NCBI GenBank assembly: GCA_029289015.1
Contig: JARFUL010000223.1
Span: forward strand, 1 to 7,736
Length of the DNA stretch: 7,736 nt
Source of the DNA: Syntrophobacteria bacterium
Lineage (GTDB): Bacteria; Desulfobacterota; Syntrophobacteria; JARFUL01
Reading direction: 5' to 3'
The stretch's first letter is position 1. The number at the start of each line of letters is the position of its first letter. A model generated the notes under the pieces. It was not told the origin of the DNA. It worked only from the letters and a program-made list of their open reading frames with translations, and did not search any database. Below, piece by piece: positions 1-6,514 of this stretch. Position numbers and translations under genes: made by a program.

Positions 1-309
1 CAGCGAGCGGAAGAAGAGCACCTCCAGAACCATCCTCATGATGACCTGGCCCTTGGTTGTGGGGTTCTCCAGCTTCGATTGCTTGATCCAGTCGAGGGAC
101 TTCTGCTGCCCGCAGGTGGAGGGAATTGAGAAAGGCACGGGGGAGCGCGCCCACTTCACCACCTTCATGACCACACCGATGATGAACGTAAGTATGGCCG
201 CGTAGGGTATCACGAGCCCGAAGAGGTAGTTGAGACCCCTCAACTGCCCCCCAAGATAGCCGATCACGCAAAGCGCTATGACTGCAAATAAGGAAAAGAT
301 TACGTTCAT
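1..309 (-). CDS. dsrM: DsrM, membrane subunit of the DsrMKJOP complex (N-terminal 103 residues, cut by the window edge)
   Basis: DsrM is the NarI-like heme b subunit of the DsrMKJOP complex. In sulfate reducers it is thought to pass electrons from menaquinol across the cytoplasmic membrane toward DsrK and the DsrC trisulfide. I translated this frame by hand. The visible part has two hydrophobic segments (about residues 2-20 and 26-51). A conserved-looking cytoplasmic stretch follows, with a SPVPF motif (56-60), the segment TCGQQKSLDWIKQ (65-77) and NPTT, which I recognise as typical of DsrM rather than of NarI of nitrate reductase. The ATG at 309-307 is preceded by a GAGG Shine-Dalgarno about 9 bases upstream. 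It begins only 15 bases after the RsbRD-like gene, so the two are probably co-transcribed. The rest of the gene, and presumably dsrKJOP, lie beyond the left edge. Identification rests on memory of the family, not on a search. Confidence 0.85.
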   Translation of the reverse strand, partial: MNVIFSLFAVIALCVIGYLGGQLRGLNYLFGLVIPYAAILTFIIGVVMKVVKWARSPVPFSIPSTCGQQKSLDWIKQSKLENPTTKGQVIMRMVLEVLFFRSL

Positions 310-324
310 ACAAAATACCTCGTT

Positions 325-882
325 TTATGATGCTAGGTCGTCGTCGTTGACCTCTTTGTTCGCCTTGGCCTCCTGAATCCTCTTGAACATGATCTCCGCG
401 CGCTCAAGAAGCCTGGAACTCCTGTCCCTGGCCTCCTTGATCCTCATCTCGTAGAGCTTCTCCCTGGACTTCATGTATATGTCGAAGGCCATGAGGCCCA
501 AACCGTCGATCTTCTTGTCGAGCAAAGAGAGCCCGTCCGAGAGAGGGCCCTTCTCGATCTCCTCGCCCAGCTTCTCCCTTATCACCTGCTTGAGCAGGAA
601 CACGAAGGCTATGGACTGGGAGGGCGCGAAGTCTTGAATGGCCCTTATCTTGATGACCCTTTCGAGAAACTCGGAGACCTCGCCGGAAGCCGTCTGGCCG
701 CACAGGCTGTCGAAGATGGACCCGATCTCCCTGGATATGGTGTGGCCCACCGGGTTGGCGAACTGGTCCTTTGTCTTTTTCAGGAATTTTACGGTGTCAG
801 GAGGGTAGCTCTGAATTATCAGCTGAAACCAACGCTCCAGGATGGAGCTTCTCTTTTTCTTCAAGAGATTTATCAGTTCCAT
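325..882 (-). CDS. RsbRD N-terminal-domain-like protein preceding dsrM
   Basis: This is a 185-residue soluble protein with no signal peptide or membrane segment. Residues 8-135 are predicted to be mostly helical and resemble the RsbRD N-terminal (RsbT co-antagonist, globin-like sensor) domain: an early ILERWFQLIIQSYP motif (14-27), then FANPVGHTI (41-49), and a later FLLKQVIREKL stretch (95-105). Residues about 135-178 are highly charged and helical, probably a coiled coil, and the tail ends in an acidic NDDDLAS. There is no STAS domain, which full RsbR proteins carry after the sensor domain, so it is the sensor half alone. It is the first gene after a good promoter and sits 15 bases before dsrM. 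Genes of this type are known next to dsrM in several sulfate reducers, which suggests a regulatory or assembly role for the Dsr complex; the actual function is unknown. The ATG at 882 has only a weak GGGG-type ribosome binding site. Confidence 0.75.
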   Translation of the reverse strand: MELINLLKKKRSSILERWFQLIIQSYPPDTVKFLKKTKDQFANPVGHTISREIGSIFDSLCGQTASGEVSEFLERVIKIRAIQDFAPSQSIAFVFLLKQVIREKLGEEIEKGPLSDGLSLLDKKIDGLGLMAFDIYMKSREKLYEMRIKEARDRSSRLLERAEIMFKRIQEAKANKEVNDDDLAS

Positions 883-955
883 GCTGGACCCCAGACCGCC
901 CGATAACTACTCATTATAAAAGGATATTCGCCCCTGCGGCCACGCTACCCGTCAT

Positions 956-992
956 TCCGTGCCATAGTATAGTGAATTTTTTCCTTTGTCAA
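956..992 (-). promoter_or_regulatory. Sigma-70-type promoter for the RsbRD-like gene and dsrM
   Basis: Read on the minus strand, a perfect -35 TTGACA (992-987) is followed by a 17-base spacer and a -10 TACTAT (969-964). An overlapping TATACT at 971-966 would give a 15-base spacer. Transcription would start near 956-958, leaving a leader of about 75 bases before the ATG at 882. The spacer is A-rich and the surroundings are AT-rich in an otherwise GC-rich window, as expected for a promoter. It lies after the presumed fdhA terminator, so it separates the dsr unit from the formate dehydrogenase unit. A separate perfect TATAAT at 918-913 has no matching -35 and is less convincing. Confidence 0.7.
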
Positions 993-1003
993 CACCAAAT
1001 CCC

Positions 1004-1032
1004 AAAAAACCTGGGCATTAACTAGGTTTTTT
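1004..1032 (-). terminator. A/T-rich inverted repeat, probable (bidirectional-looking) terminator after fdhA
   Basis: A perfect 9-base inverted repeat, AAAAAACCT on one arm and AGGTTTTTT on the other, is separated by an 11-base loop. Flanking CCC and GGG extend the stem past a single bulged G. The T-run forms the 3' arm and the A-run the 5' arm in either reading direction, as in bidirectional intrinsic terminators. It sits 128 bases after the fdhA stop and just upstream of the dsr promoter, where a boundary is expected. The GC part of the stem is short, so termination strength is uncertain. Confidence 0.4.
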
Positions 1033-1067
1033 CGGGCCCCGGTGTCGGGCCGGGGAAAAGGGGCCCG
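1033..1067. repeat. GC-rich inverted repeat between fdhA and the dsr promoter
   Basis: Perfect 8-base arms, CGGGCCCC (1033-1040) and GGGGCCCG (1060-1067), flank a 19-base loop. An alternative inner pairing, CGGGCC with GGCCCG, is also possible. It directly abuts the A/T-rich repeat at 1004-1032, so an RNA read leftward from fdhA would fold this GC hairpin first and then meet the A/T hairpin. It probably contributes to transcription termination or protects the fdhA mRNA 3' end. On its own it is followed by A residues on the minus strand, so it is not a standard terminator. Confidence 0.5.
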
Positions 1068-1159
1068 GCAGCGGGCTTTCAAAGAGCGCGGACCAACGTG
1101 GTGCCAGGTGTGTCTCGGCACAAGGTTCGGCCCTATATGCGGTCCACCGGATATCCGAA

Positions 1160-3916
1160 TCAGGCCGCCTTCTCCACCCGGACCGCGCAGGCCTTGTACT
1201 CCGGTATGGAGGACACGGGGTCGAGGACCGGGTTGGTGAGCATGTTGGCCGGGGCCTCCGCGAAGTGGAAGTTCATGGCCACCACCCCCTCGCCGATGGT
1301 GGGGCTCACCGCGAGCTTGATATCTATATGGCCCCTGCGGGAGCTCACCTTCACCATTTCGCCGTCCTGAAGCTCCAGCTCCTGGGCGGTATTGGGATGC
1401 ATGAGCACCACGTTCTCTGGGTGGATGGTGTTGAGCCCGTCGGACTTGCGGGTCATGGTGCCGGTATGGTAGTGGAACAGCGAGCGCGTGGTGGTGAGCA
1501 CCAGGGGATACTCCTCGTCCGGCATCTCCGCGGGCCCCTTGTACGAGATCGGCACAAGGAACCCCTTGCCCCGGGCGAACTGCGCGGTGTGCAGGATCGG
1601 GGTGCCCGGGTGGCCCTCCTCGGGACAGGGCCACTGGGGCGCGTCCCCCCCGGCCAGCCTCTCCGGGGTTATCCCCGTATAGGACGGGGTGAGCTTGTTT
1701 ATCTCCTTCAGGATGTCGTCAGCGCTCTCGTAGTCGAAGGTGGTGCCGCCCATCCTCTTGGCGATCTCCGCTGTGATCCACCAGTCCGGCTTGGATTCGC
1801 CCGCGGGCTCCAGCACCTTGTTGAGCTTCTGTACCCTTCTCTCCGTGTTGGTGAAGGTGCCCTCCTTCTCCATGGACGCGGCCGCGGGCAGGATCACGTG
1901 GGCATAGGGGGTGGACTCGGTGGGGAATATGTCCTGGACCACGAGGAATTCCAGCTTCTTCAGGTTCTCCTCCACGTGCTTTATGTCCGGGTCGGAGAGC
2001 ATGGGGTTCTCGCCCACGAGGTACATGGCCTTCAGGCTGCCGTCCGCCATTCCCTGGAACATCTTGGGTATGGTGAGGCCGATCTCGCCGGGCATGTCCT
2101 CGTCCACGTCCCACGCGGCCGCGAACTTCTTGCGCACGTTCTCGTCGGTCACGGGCTGGTACCCGGTGAACACGTTGGGGAGCGCGCCCATGTCGCACGC
2201 GCCCTGCACGTTGTTCTGGCCCCGAAGCGGGTTGACCCCGCCCCCGGCCTTGCCCACGTTGCCGAGCAGCATCTGGAGGTTCGCGGTGGCCATGACGTTG
2301 TCCGTGCCGTGGGTGTGCTGGGTTATGCCCATGGCATAGAGCAGCGCGCCCGGCCTGTTGGCCGCGAGGACCCTCGCGGCTTCCACTACCTTTTCCGCGG
2401 GAACGCCGGTGTGCTTCTCAACGAAGTCGAGGTCGTACTCCTTGAGCGACTCCTTGAACTCGTCGAAGTTCTCGCACCTGGCCTCAACGTACTCCTTGTC
2501 GTATATACCCTCGTCCAGCAATACCCGGCAAAGCCCCATGAGAAGAGCGATGTCGCTGCCGGGGGTCTGCCTGAGATGGAGGGTCGCATACTTGGTGATG
2601 GGTATCTCGATGGGATTGGCCACCACCAGCCTCGCGCCGTCCATCACCGCGCGGCGCACCCTGGTGGCTATCACCGGGTGGGTGGCGGAGGTGTTGGAGC
2701 CTATGACCAGAAGGGACTTGGCCTCCTGGATGTCTGCAATGGAGTTGGTCATTGCGCCTGAGCCGAAGGACCTGACCAGACCGGCCACGGTGGGCGCGTG
2801 TCAGAGCCGGGCGCAGTGGTCGATGGAGTTGGTTCGGAGGAGCCCCCTGGTCAGCTTCATGATGACGTAGTTCTCCTCGTTGGTTACCTTGGCCGACGCG
2901 ACGACCCCGATCTCCTCGGGCTTGTAGCCCTTGAGTTTTTCAGCCACCAGGTCAAGGGCCTCGTCCCACTCCGCGTCCCTGAACTCGCCGTTTTCCCTGA
3001 TGAGCGGCTTGGTGAGCCTGCCGGGGTGCTGGACGAACTCCGCGATGCCGAAGCGGCCCTTTACGCAGGCCTGGCCCAGGTTCGCGGGGCCCTCCGGGTC
3101 GGGAAGCACCTGCACGATGCGGCCGTCCTGCTTCTCGAAGATCATCTGGCAGCCAACGCCGCAGTAGGGGCATATGGACTTTACGATCTCCTTGCGCGCG
3201 CCCCCGCGGTAGAAATCCTTGAGAAAGCGCGCCTGGTTTCCGGGAAGGGATGACCCGATCTCCTGGGCCTCGGCCTCGAACTCCCTGGGCAGGAGCGCGA
3301 GCGCGCCCACGGGGCAGACGTCTACGCACGCGGCGCAGAACTGGCACCCGGCCTCGGGCAGGGGCAGGTCGAGGGGGGTGCCCACCTCCTGGATGCCCTC
3401 CACCTCCTTCATCACCACCACGGACGCGCCCCTGAACTCGTGGCACATCCTCACGCACCTGCCGCACTTGATGCACAGGTTGTAGTCCCGGCGGAAGAAG
3501 GGGTTGTCCGCCAGGACCTCCTTCTCCTTCACCGTGGGGGCCACGTAGGGCCTGTCTATGCCGAGGCCCTCGATGAGATTCTGGAGTTCACAGTTCTGGT
3601 TGCTGTCGCACCCGGGGCACTCCCGGGGGTGCTCCGCCAAGATGCCGGAGAGCACCTCTCTCCGGAACTCCATCACCCTGTCCGTCGCGGTCATAACCAC
3701 CATTCCGTCCACAGCAGGGGTCGCGCAGGCCTCGGGGAGCCCCCTTTGGCCCTCGATCTCCACCGCGCACACCCGGCACTGCCCGGAAGGCTTCAGCGAG
3801 GGGTGGTGGCACAAGGTGGGGATTTCGATCCCCAGGGCTTTGGCCGCGTCAAGTACAGTGGCTCCCTCGGCTACCTCAACCTCTTTCCCGTTAATGGAGA
3901 GCTTTATCGTATTCAT
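1160..3916 (-). CDS. fdhA: Selenocysteine-containing formate dehydrogenase, catalytic alpha subunit with NuoG-like Fe-S domains
   Basis: This enzyme interconverts formate and CO2 at a bis-pterin Mo/W centre in the cytoplasm. It is one 918-residue protein read through the UGA at codon 372 (2803-2801). Domains in order: [2Fe-2S] ferredoxin with C36, C47, C50, C64; a His-Cys3 [4Fe-4S] site with H96, C100, C103, C109; two ferredoxin clusters, C148/151/154/158 and C191/194/197/201; the molybdopterin-oxidoreductase [4Fe-4S] site C249, C252, C256, C284, with K286; then the active site HCARL-U372-H373, and R565 in LRGQNNVQGACDMG, matching Sec140, His141 and Arg333 of E. coli FdhF. The C-terminal dinucleotide-binding domain ends at a UGA (1162-1160). 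Size and layout match NAD(P)-linked FdhA of the Moorella type. The N-terminal domains imply an electron partner, but none is encoded here. The ATG at 3916 has an AGGG site 7 bases upstream. Tungsten use is inferred from the neighbouring tup genes. Confidence 0.95.
2763..2800 (-). promoter_or_regulatory. Bacterial SECIS element of fdhA
   Basis: Immediately after the UGA the mRNA can form an apical hairpin. The 5' arm is ACC-(bulged G)-UGGCC (2791-2783), the loop is GGUCU (2782-2778) and the 3' arm is GGUCA-GGU (2777-2770), giving eight pairs with one bulge. The loop starts 18 bases after the UGA, the same spacing as in E. coli fdhF as I remember it, and it has the GGUCU apical sequence that SelB recognises. 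The outer limits of the element are approximate. Confidence 0.88.
2801..2803 (-). other. In-frame UGA selenocysteine codon (Sec372 of FdhA)
   Basis: The codon reads TGA on the minus strand. The frame is unbroken on both sides: DHCARL precedes it and HAPTVAGLVRSFGSGAMTN follows it. In the formate dehydrogenase family this exact position is Cys or Sec, followed by His, so the UGA encodes selenocysteine and is not a nonsense mutation. It implies that the host has selA, selB, selC and selD. Confidence 0.95.
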
Positions 3917-3930
3917 CTATTCACCCTGTA

Positions 3931-3947
3931 ATTGTTGAATTAACAAT
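3931..3947. promoter_or_regulatory. AT-rich inverted repeat just upstream of fdhA, candidate operator
   Basis: Perfect arms ATTGTT and AACAAT are separated by 5 bases, and the centre lies about 23 bases before the fdhA ATG. The dyad fits a T-N11-A pattern as seen for LysR-type regulators. It superficially resembles the TTGT/ACAA half-sites of Rex or FNR/HcpR-type regulators, but the spacing is shorter than the 18-base Rex site. It lies just upstream of the AGGG ribosome binding site and could also act as an RNA hairpin. The regulator is unknown. Confidence 0.4.
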
Positions 3948-3953
3948 AGCAGT

Positions 3954-4012
3954 CGGTCAGGAGACGACCGGGATAACGGATCGGGCCCGGAAAATCGCCT
4001 CGCCGGGGGCCC
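3954..4012 (-). other. Potentially structured 5' leader of fdhA
   Basis: Two hairpins can be drawn. One has CGGTC/GACCG arms (3954-3958 and 3966-3970) with a 7-base loop. The other is a longer GC hairpin with arms GGGCCCGG (3983-3990) and CCGGGGGCCC (4003-4012), pairing with a 2-base bulge around a 12-base loop. If transcription starts near 4055 these lie in a leader of about 140 bases. I could not match the region to the Moco riboswitch consensus by eye, so no riboswitch is called. The rest of the 224-base gap between tupC and fdhA shows no gene. Confidence 0.3.
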
Positions 4013-4054
4013 TCTTCACCGCCCTTGGGATCGGGGCGCGGCCCATATTTTGAC

Positions 4055-4092
4055 CATTGGTGTTTTTTAGCACAAAGCTCGAGGGTTGTCAC
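4055..4092 (-). promoter_or_regulatory. Candidate sigma-70-type promoter for fdhA
   Basis: On the minus strand GTGACA (4092-4087, five of six matches to TTGACA) is followed by a 17-base spacer and TAAAAA (4069-4064, four of six matches to TATAAT). The segment is AT-rich compared with its surroundings and lies between the tupC stop and fdhA. I saw no clear intrinsic terminator after tupC, so read-through from the tup operon into fdhA is also possible. Confidence 0.35.
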
Positions 4093-4140
4093 CGATTTTT
4101 TTGCGGTCGCGCGGCGGGATATTTAACGAAAATAATTGGG

Positions 4141-4914
4141 TTAAGAGCCGGTTTTTCCCTCTTGGGCCGGGCCGTTTTCCGGGCCGCCAAAAAGATAGCG
4201 CCTCGTCTGTTCGTACCTGAGGCCCCCTTTTTCGTCCCCCGCGCGCCAGGTCTCGATTATCCTGCCCTGGTGGATGAAGAGGAAGCTTGCGGCCATCCTC
4301 GTGGCCTGGGCCAGGTCGTGGGTGACCATGAAGACCGTGGTCCTGAAGTCCCGGTTGATCCTCCTGACGAGGTCCTCCAGCTCCTTTATGGACTCCGGGT
4401 CGAGGCTTATTGTGGGCTCGTCCAGGAGGAGCGCCCTGGGCCTGAGCACCAGCGCTCTTGCCAGGGCCACCTTGCGGGCCTCCCCGCCGGAGAGCGTGTG
4501 CACGCCCCGGTCCTCGAACCCGGCCAGGGACACGAACTCAATGGCCTCCCTCACCCTTTTGGCCGTTTTGGCGCGGCCTATGCCCCGGAACCTGAGACCC
4601 TTGGCCACGTTTGAGAACACGGTGCCGGAAAAGAGCAGCGGATCCTGGCTCACCAGGACCATCTTTCTCCTCGATTCGAGGAGGTCATTGGACCCCGAGG
4701 TCGCGTCCTGGCCCAGGAAAAAGACCCTCCCTTCCGTGGGCCGGATGAGGAGATTCAGGATTCTCAAAAGGGTGGTCTTGCCCGCGCCGTTGAAACCGAG
4801 GAGCGCGTGGATGAGCCCCTCCTCGAGGGCCAGGGAGATGTCCTCGAGTATCCGGGCGCCCTCCACCCGGTAGCCCACTCCCTCAAGGACGAACAGCGGC
4901 TCTTTCTCCGCCAC
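4141..4914 (-). CDS. tupC: Tungstate ABC transporter ATP-binding protein TupC
   Basis: This 257-residue cytoplasmic ATPase powers import through TupB. All ABC motifs are present: Walker A GFNGAGKTT (40-48), Q-loop Gln90 in LVSQDP, signature LSGGE (141-145), Walker B ALLLDEP (161-167) with D-loop SLD (170-172), and switch His199 in VTHD. There is no C-terminal Mop/TOBE domain of the kind that ModC carries, which with the TupA and TupB neighbours favours a tungstate-type system. A GTG at 4935 would add seven residues inside tupB. I prefer the GTG at 4914 because it has a strong AGGGGGG ribosome binding site 6 bases upstream and starts 1 base after the tupB stop, suggesting translational coupling. 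Metal selectivity cannot be read from the ATPase itself. Confidence 0.88.
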   Translation of the reverse strand: MAEKEPLFVLEGVGYRVEGARILEDISLALEEGLIHALLGFNGAGKTTLLRILNLLIRPTEGRVFFLGQDATSGSNDLLESRRKMVLVSQDPLLFSGTVFSNVAKGLRFRGIGRAKTAKRVREAIEFVSLAGFEDRGVHTLSGGEARKVALARALVLRPRALLLDEPTISLDPESIKELEDLVRRINRDFRTTVFMVTHDLAQATRMAASFLFIHQGRIIETWRAGDEKGGLRYEQTRRYLFGGPENGPAQEGKTGS

Positions 4915-4915
4915 G

Positions 4916-5629
4916 TTACACCCCCCCTTCGGCACGGTGCGCGCGGCCGCCCTTTATCATGGAGAGCGCGAGGTTCAGCCCCAGCGCGATGAATATGAGC
5001 ACCATGCCCAGCCCTATGGCCTGCTCGAAGTTACCCATGGAGGTCTCAAGCACGATCGCGGTGGTCATTACCCTGGTCGCGCCCGCGATGTTGCCCCCCA
5101 CCATCATGACCGCGCCCACCTCCGCGACCACCCGGCCGAGCCCCGCGAGCACCGCCCCCGCTATGCCGAGCCTGGCCTCCCGGACCACCACCCACACGGC
5201 CTGATACCTGGTCGCGCCCAGGGAGAGCGCCTCCCTGAAGGCTCTCGGGTCCGCACCCTGGACCGCGGCAAGGCTCAGCGCGCAGACTATGGGAAACGAG
5301 AGCACCGTCTGCGCGATGATCATGGCCCTGTCCGTGAACAGGAGTCCCAGGTCGCCCAGGGGGCCCGACCTGGAGAGCACCAGGTAGACCACCAGCCCCA
5401 CCACCACGGGAGGGAGCCCCATGAGAGTGTCCAAAATGGTCACCAACAGCCCCCTCGCGGGAAAACGGGAGAAGGCCAGAAACGCGCCGAAGGGGATGCC
5501 CAAAAACGCGGCGATGGCCACCGCGCTAAGGGAAACCTTCAGCGAGAGCGCGACAATGAAAAATAGCCCGGGGTCTGCCGAGAGTATCAGCAAAAGACCT
5601 TGCTTTAGCCCCTGGACTATTGTCTCCAT
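4916..5629 (-). CDS. tupB: Tungstate ABC transporter permease TupB
   Basis: This 237-residue integral membrane permease of the ModB/CysU superfamily has about five hydrophobic segments (roughly 21-52, 60-86, 101-123, 155-176 and 203-224). The EAA loop that docks the ATPase is visible as EALSLGATRYQAVW (133-146), followed by VVAEVGAVMMVGGN (167-180), which is characteristic of TupB-type permeases. It probably works as a dimer in the cytoplasmic membrane with two TupC subunits. The ATG at 5629 follows the tupA stop after 9 bases, with a GAGGG ribosome binding site overlapping that region. The product could carry tungstate, molybdate or both; the assignment to tungstate comes mainly from TupA. 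Confidence 0.9.
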   Translation of the reverse strand: METIVQGLKQGLLLILSADPGLFFIVALSLKVSLSAVAIAAFLGIPFGAFLAFSRFPARGLLVTILDTLMGLPPVVVGLVVYLVLSRSGPLGDLGLLFTDRAMIIAQTVLSFPIVCALSLAAVQGADPRAFREALSLGATRYQAVWVVVREARLGIAGAVLAGLGRVVAEVGAVMMVGGNIAGATRVMTTAIVLETSMGNFEQAIGLGMVLIFIALGLNLALSMIKGGRAHRAEGGV

Positions 5630-5638
5630 CCGGCCCTC

Positions 5639-6457
5639 TTACCTCGCGCTCGGGTGAAACAGCACCTCGCCGAACTTCCGGTAGGTCCCTATGAGCCTCT
5701 GGGTCTTCTTAGAGAGCATCCATTCAACGTAGGTCTGCGCGAGATCTCTTTTTACGTGGGGGCACTTCTCGGGGTTCACCTCGATGATGCCGTACTGGTT
5801 GAAGAGCACCGGGTCCCCCTCGGTCAGGATGGCCAGCCTGAGCCTTTTCCCCATCTTCTCCTTGAACGCGAGCCAGGTGCCCCGGTCGGTGAGGGTGTAG
5901 GACGACATCTCCCCCGCGACCCTAAGGGTCGCGCCCATGGACTGGCCCAGTGATTTGTACCAGCCACCCCTGGGTTTTATTCCGGCCCTCTTCCAGATCG
6001 CGAGCTCCTTTATGTTGGTGCCGGAGTTGTCCTCCCGGGACGCGAAGGTTGCCTGCAGAGCGGCAATTTTTTTAAATGCGTCCGACGCGCTTTTCAGGCC
6101 CTTTACGCCCGCGGGGTCGTTTGGCGGCCCCACGATCACGAAGTCGTTGTACATGAGGTCGAACCGTTTTACGCCGTAGCCCCCGGCCACAAAGGCCTCT
6201 TCCCTCGCCTTCGCGTGGACCACCAGAACGTCCGCGTTGCACTCCTTGGCCAGCCTGAGGGACGCGCCGGTCCCCTTGGCCACCACCCGGACCCCTATCC
6301 CCGTCTCCCTGGTGAATACCGGGTGCAGGTACCCGAAGAGCCCGGAGTTGTAGGTTGAGGTGGTGGACGCGACGGTTATGAACCTTGGCCCCGCGCCGAC
6401 GTAGGCCGAAGAAGAAAGAAATAGCAGAACAGCGACCGCTGGGACAAGCCTCTTCAT
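5639..6457 (-). CDS. tupA: Tungstate-binding periplasmic protein TupA
   Basis: This extracytoplasmic oxyanion-binding protein has 272 residues from the chosen start. It opens with an n-region MKR, a hydrophobic core (about 4-20) and a likely signal peptidase I site near residues 21-24 (AGAG-type). No lipobox cysteine is visible. Binding motifs of the TupA family follow: STTSTYNSGL (31-40), the counterpart of the TTTS anion-binding motif; KGTGASL (61-67); SREDNSGT (140-147); and EGDPVLFNQYGII (213-225). An upstream GTG at 6514 directly after the moeA stop would add 19 residues ahead of the signal peptide and is unlikely. The ATG at 6457 (or one at 6469) places the charged n-region correctly. 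High tungstate affinity is known for the family; here it is inferred. Confidence 0.9.
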   Translation of the reverse strand: MKRLVPAVAVLLFLSSSAYVGAGPRFITVASTTSTYNSGLFGYLHPVFTRETGIGVRVVAKGTGASLRLAKECNADVLVVHAKAREEAFVAGGYGVKRFDLMYNDFVIVGPPNDPAGVKGLKSASDAFKKIAALQATFASREDNSGTNIKELAIWKRAGIKPRGGWYKSLGQSMGATLRVAGEMSSYTLTDRGTWLAFKEKMGKRLRLAILTEGDPVLFNQYGIIEVNPEKCPHVKRDLAQTYVEWMLSKKTQRLIGTYRKFGEVLFHPSAR

Positions 6458-6514
6458 GATAATTTCCATCCAATCAGCTTCAGAATCGAGATCAGCGTTT
6501 AGGGAACAGGTCAC

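Noticed and set aside
913..918. Perfect TATAAT as a second dsr promoter
   Set aside because: The hexamer 17 bases upstream is GGCCGC, with no similarity to a -35 box, and there is no extended -10 TG. The TTGACA-N17-TACTAT pair is far better.
1265..2761. Long open frame of 498 codons on the plus strand, antisense to fdhA
   Set aside because: It is a by-product of high third-position GC in fdhA. Its translation is rich in H, G, V and R with no recognisable domain, and the opposite strand carries unmistakable formate dehydrogenase motifs.
2786..2803. Nonsense mutation splitting fdhA into a pseudogene
   Set aside because: The stop is UGA exactly at the active-site Sec position, a SECIS hairpin follows, and the frame and all catalytic motifs are intact on both sides.
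3931..3947. Canonical Rex operator ahead of fdhA
   Set aside because: The arms resemble Rex half-sites, but the dyad spans 15-17 bases, not the 18 with four central bases expected of Rex, so only an unnamed inverted repeat is called.
6458..6514. GTG at 6514 as the start of tupA
   Set aside because: It would place 19 polar residues before the signal peptide and begins directly after the moeA stop without a ribosome binding site. The ATG at 6457 gives a normal MKR signal peptide.
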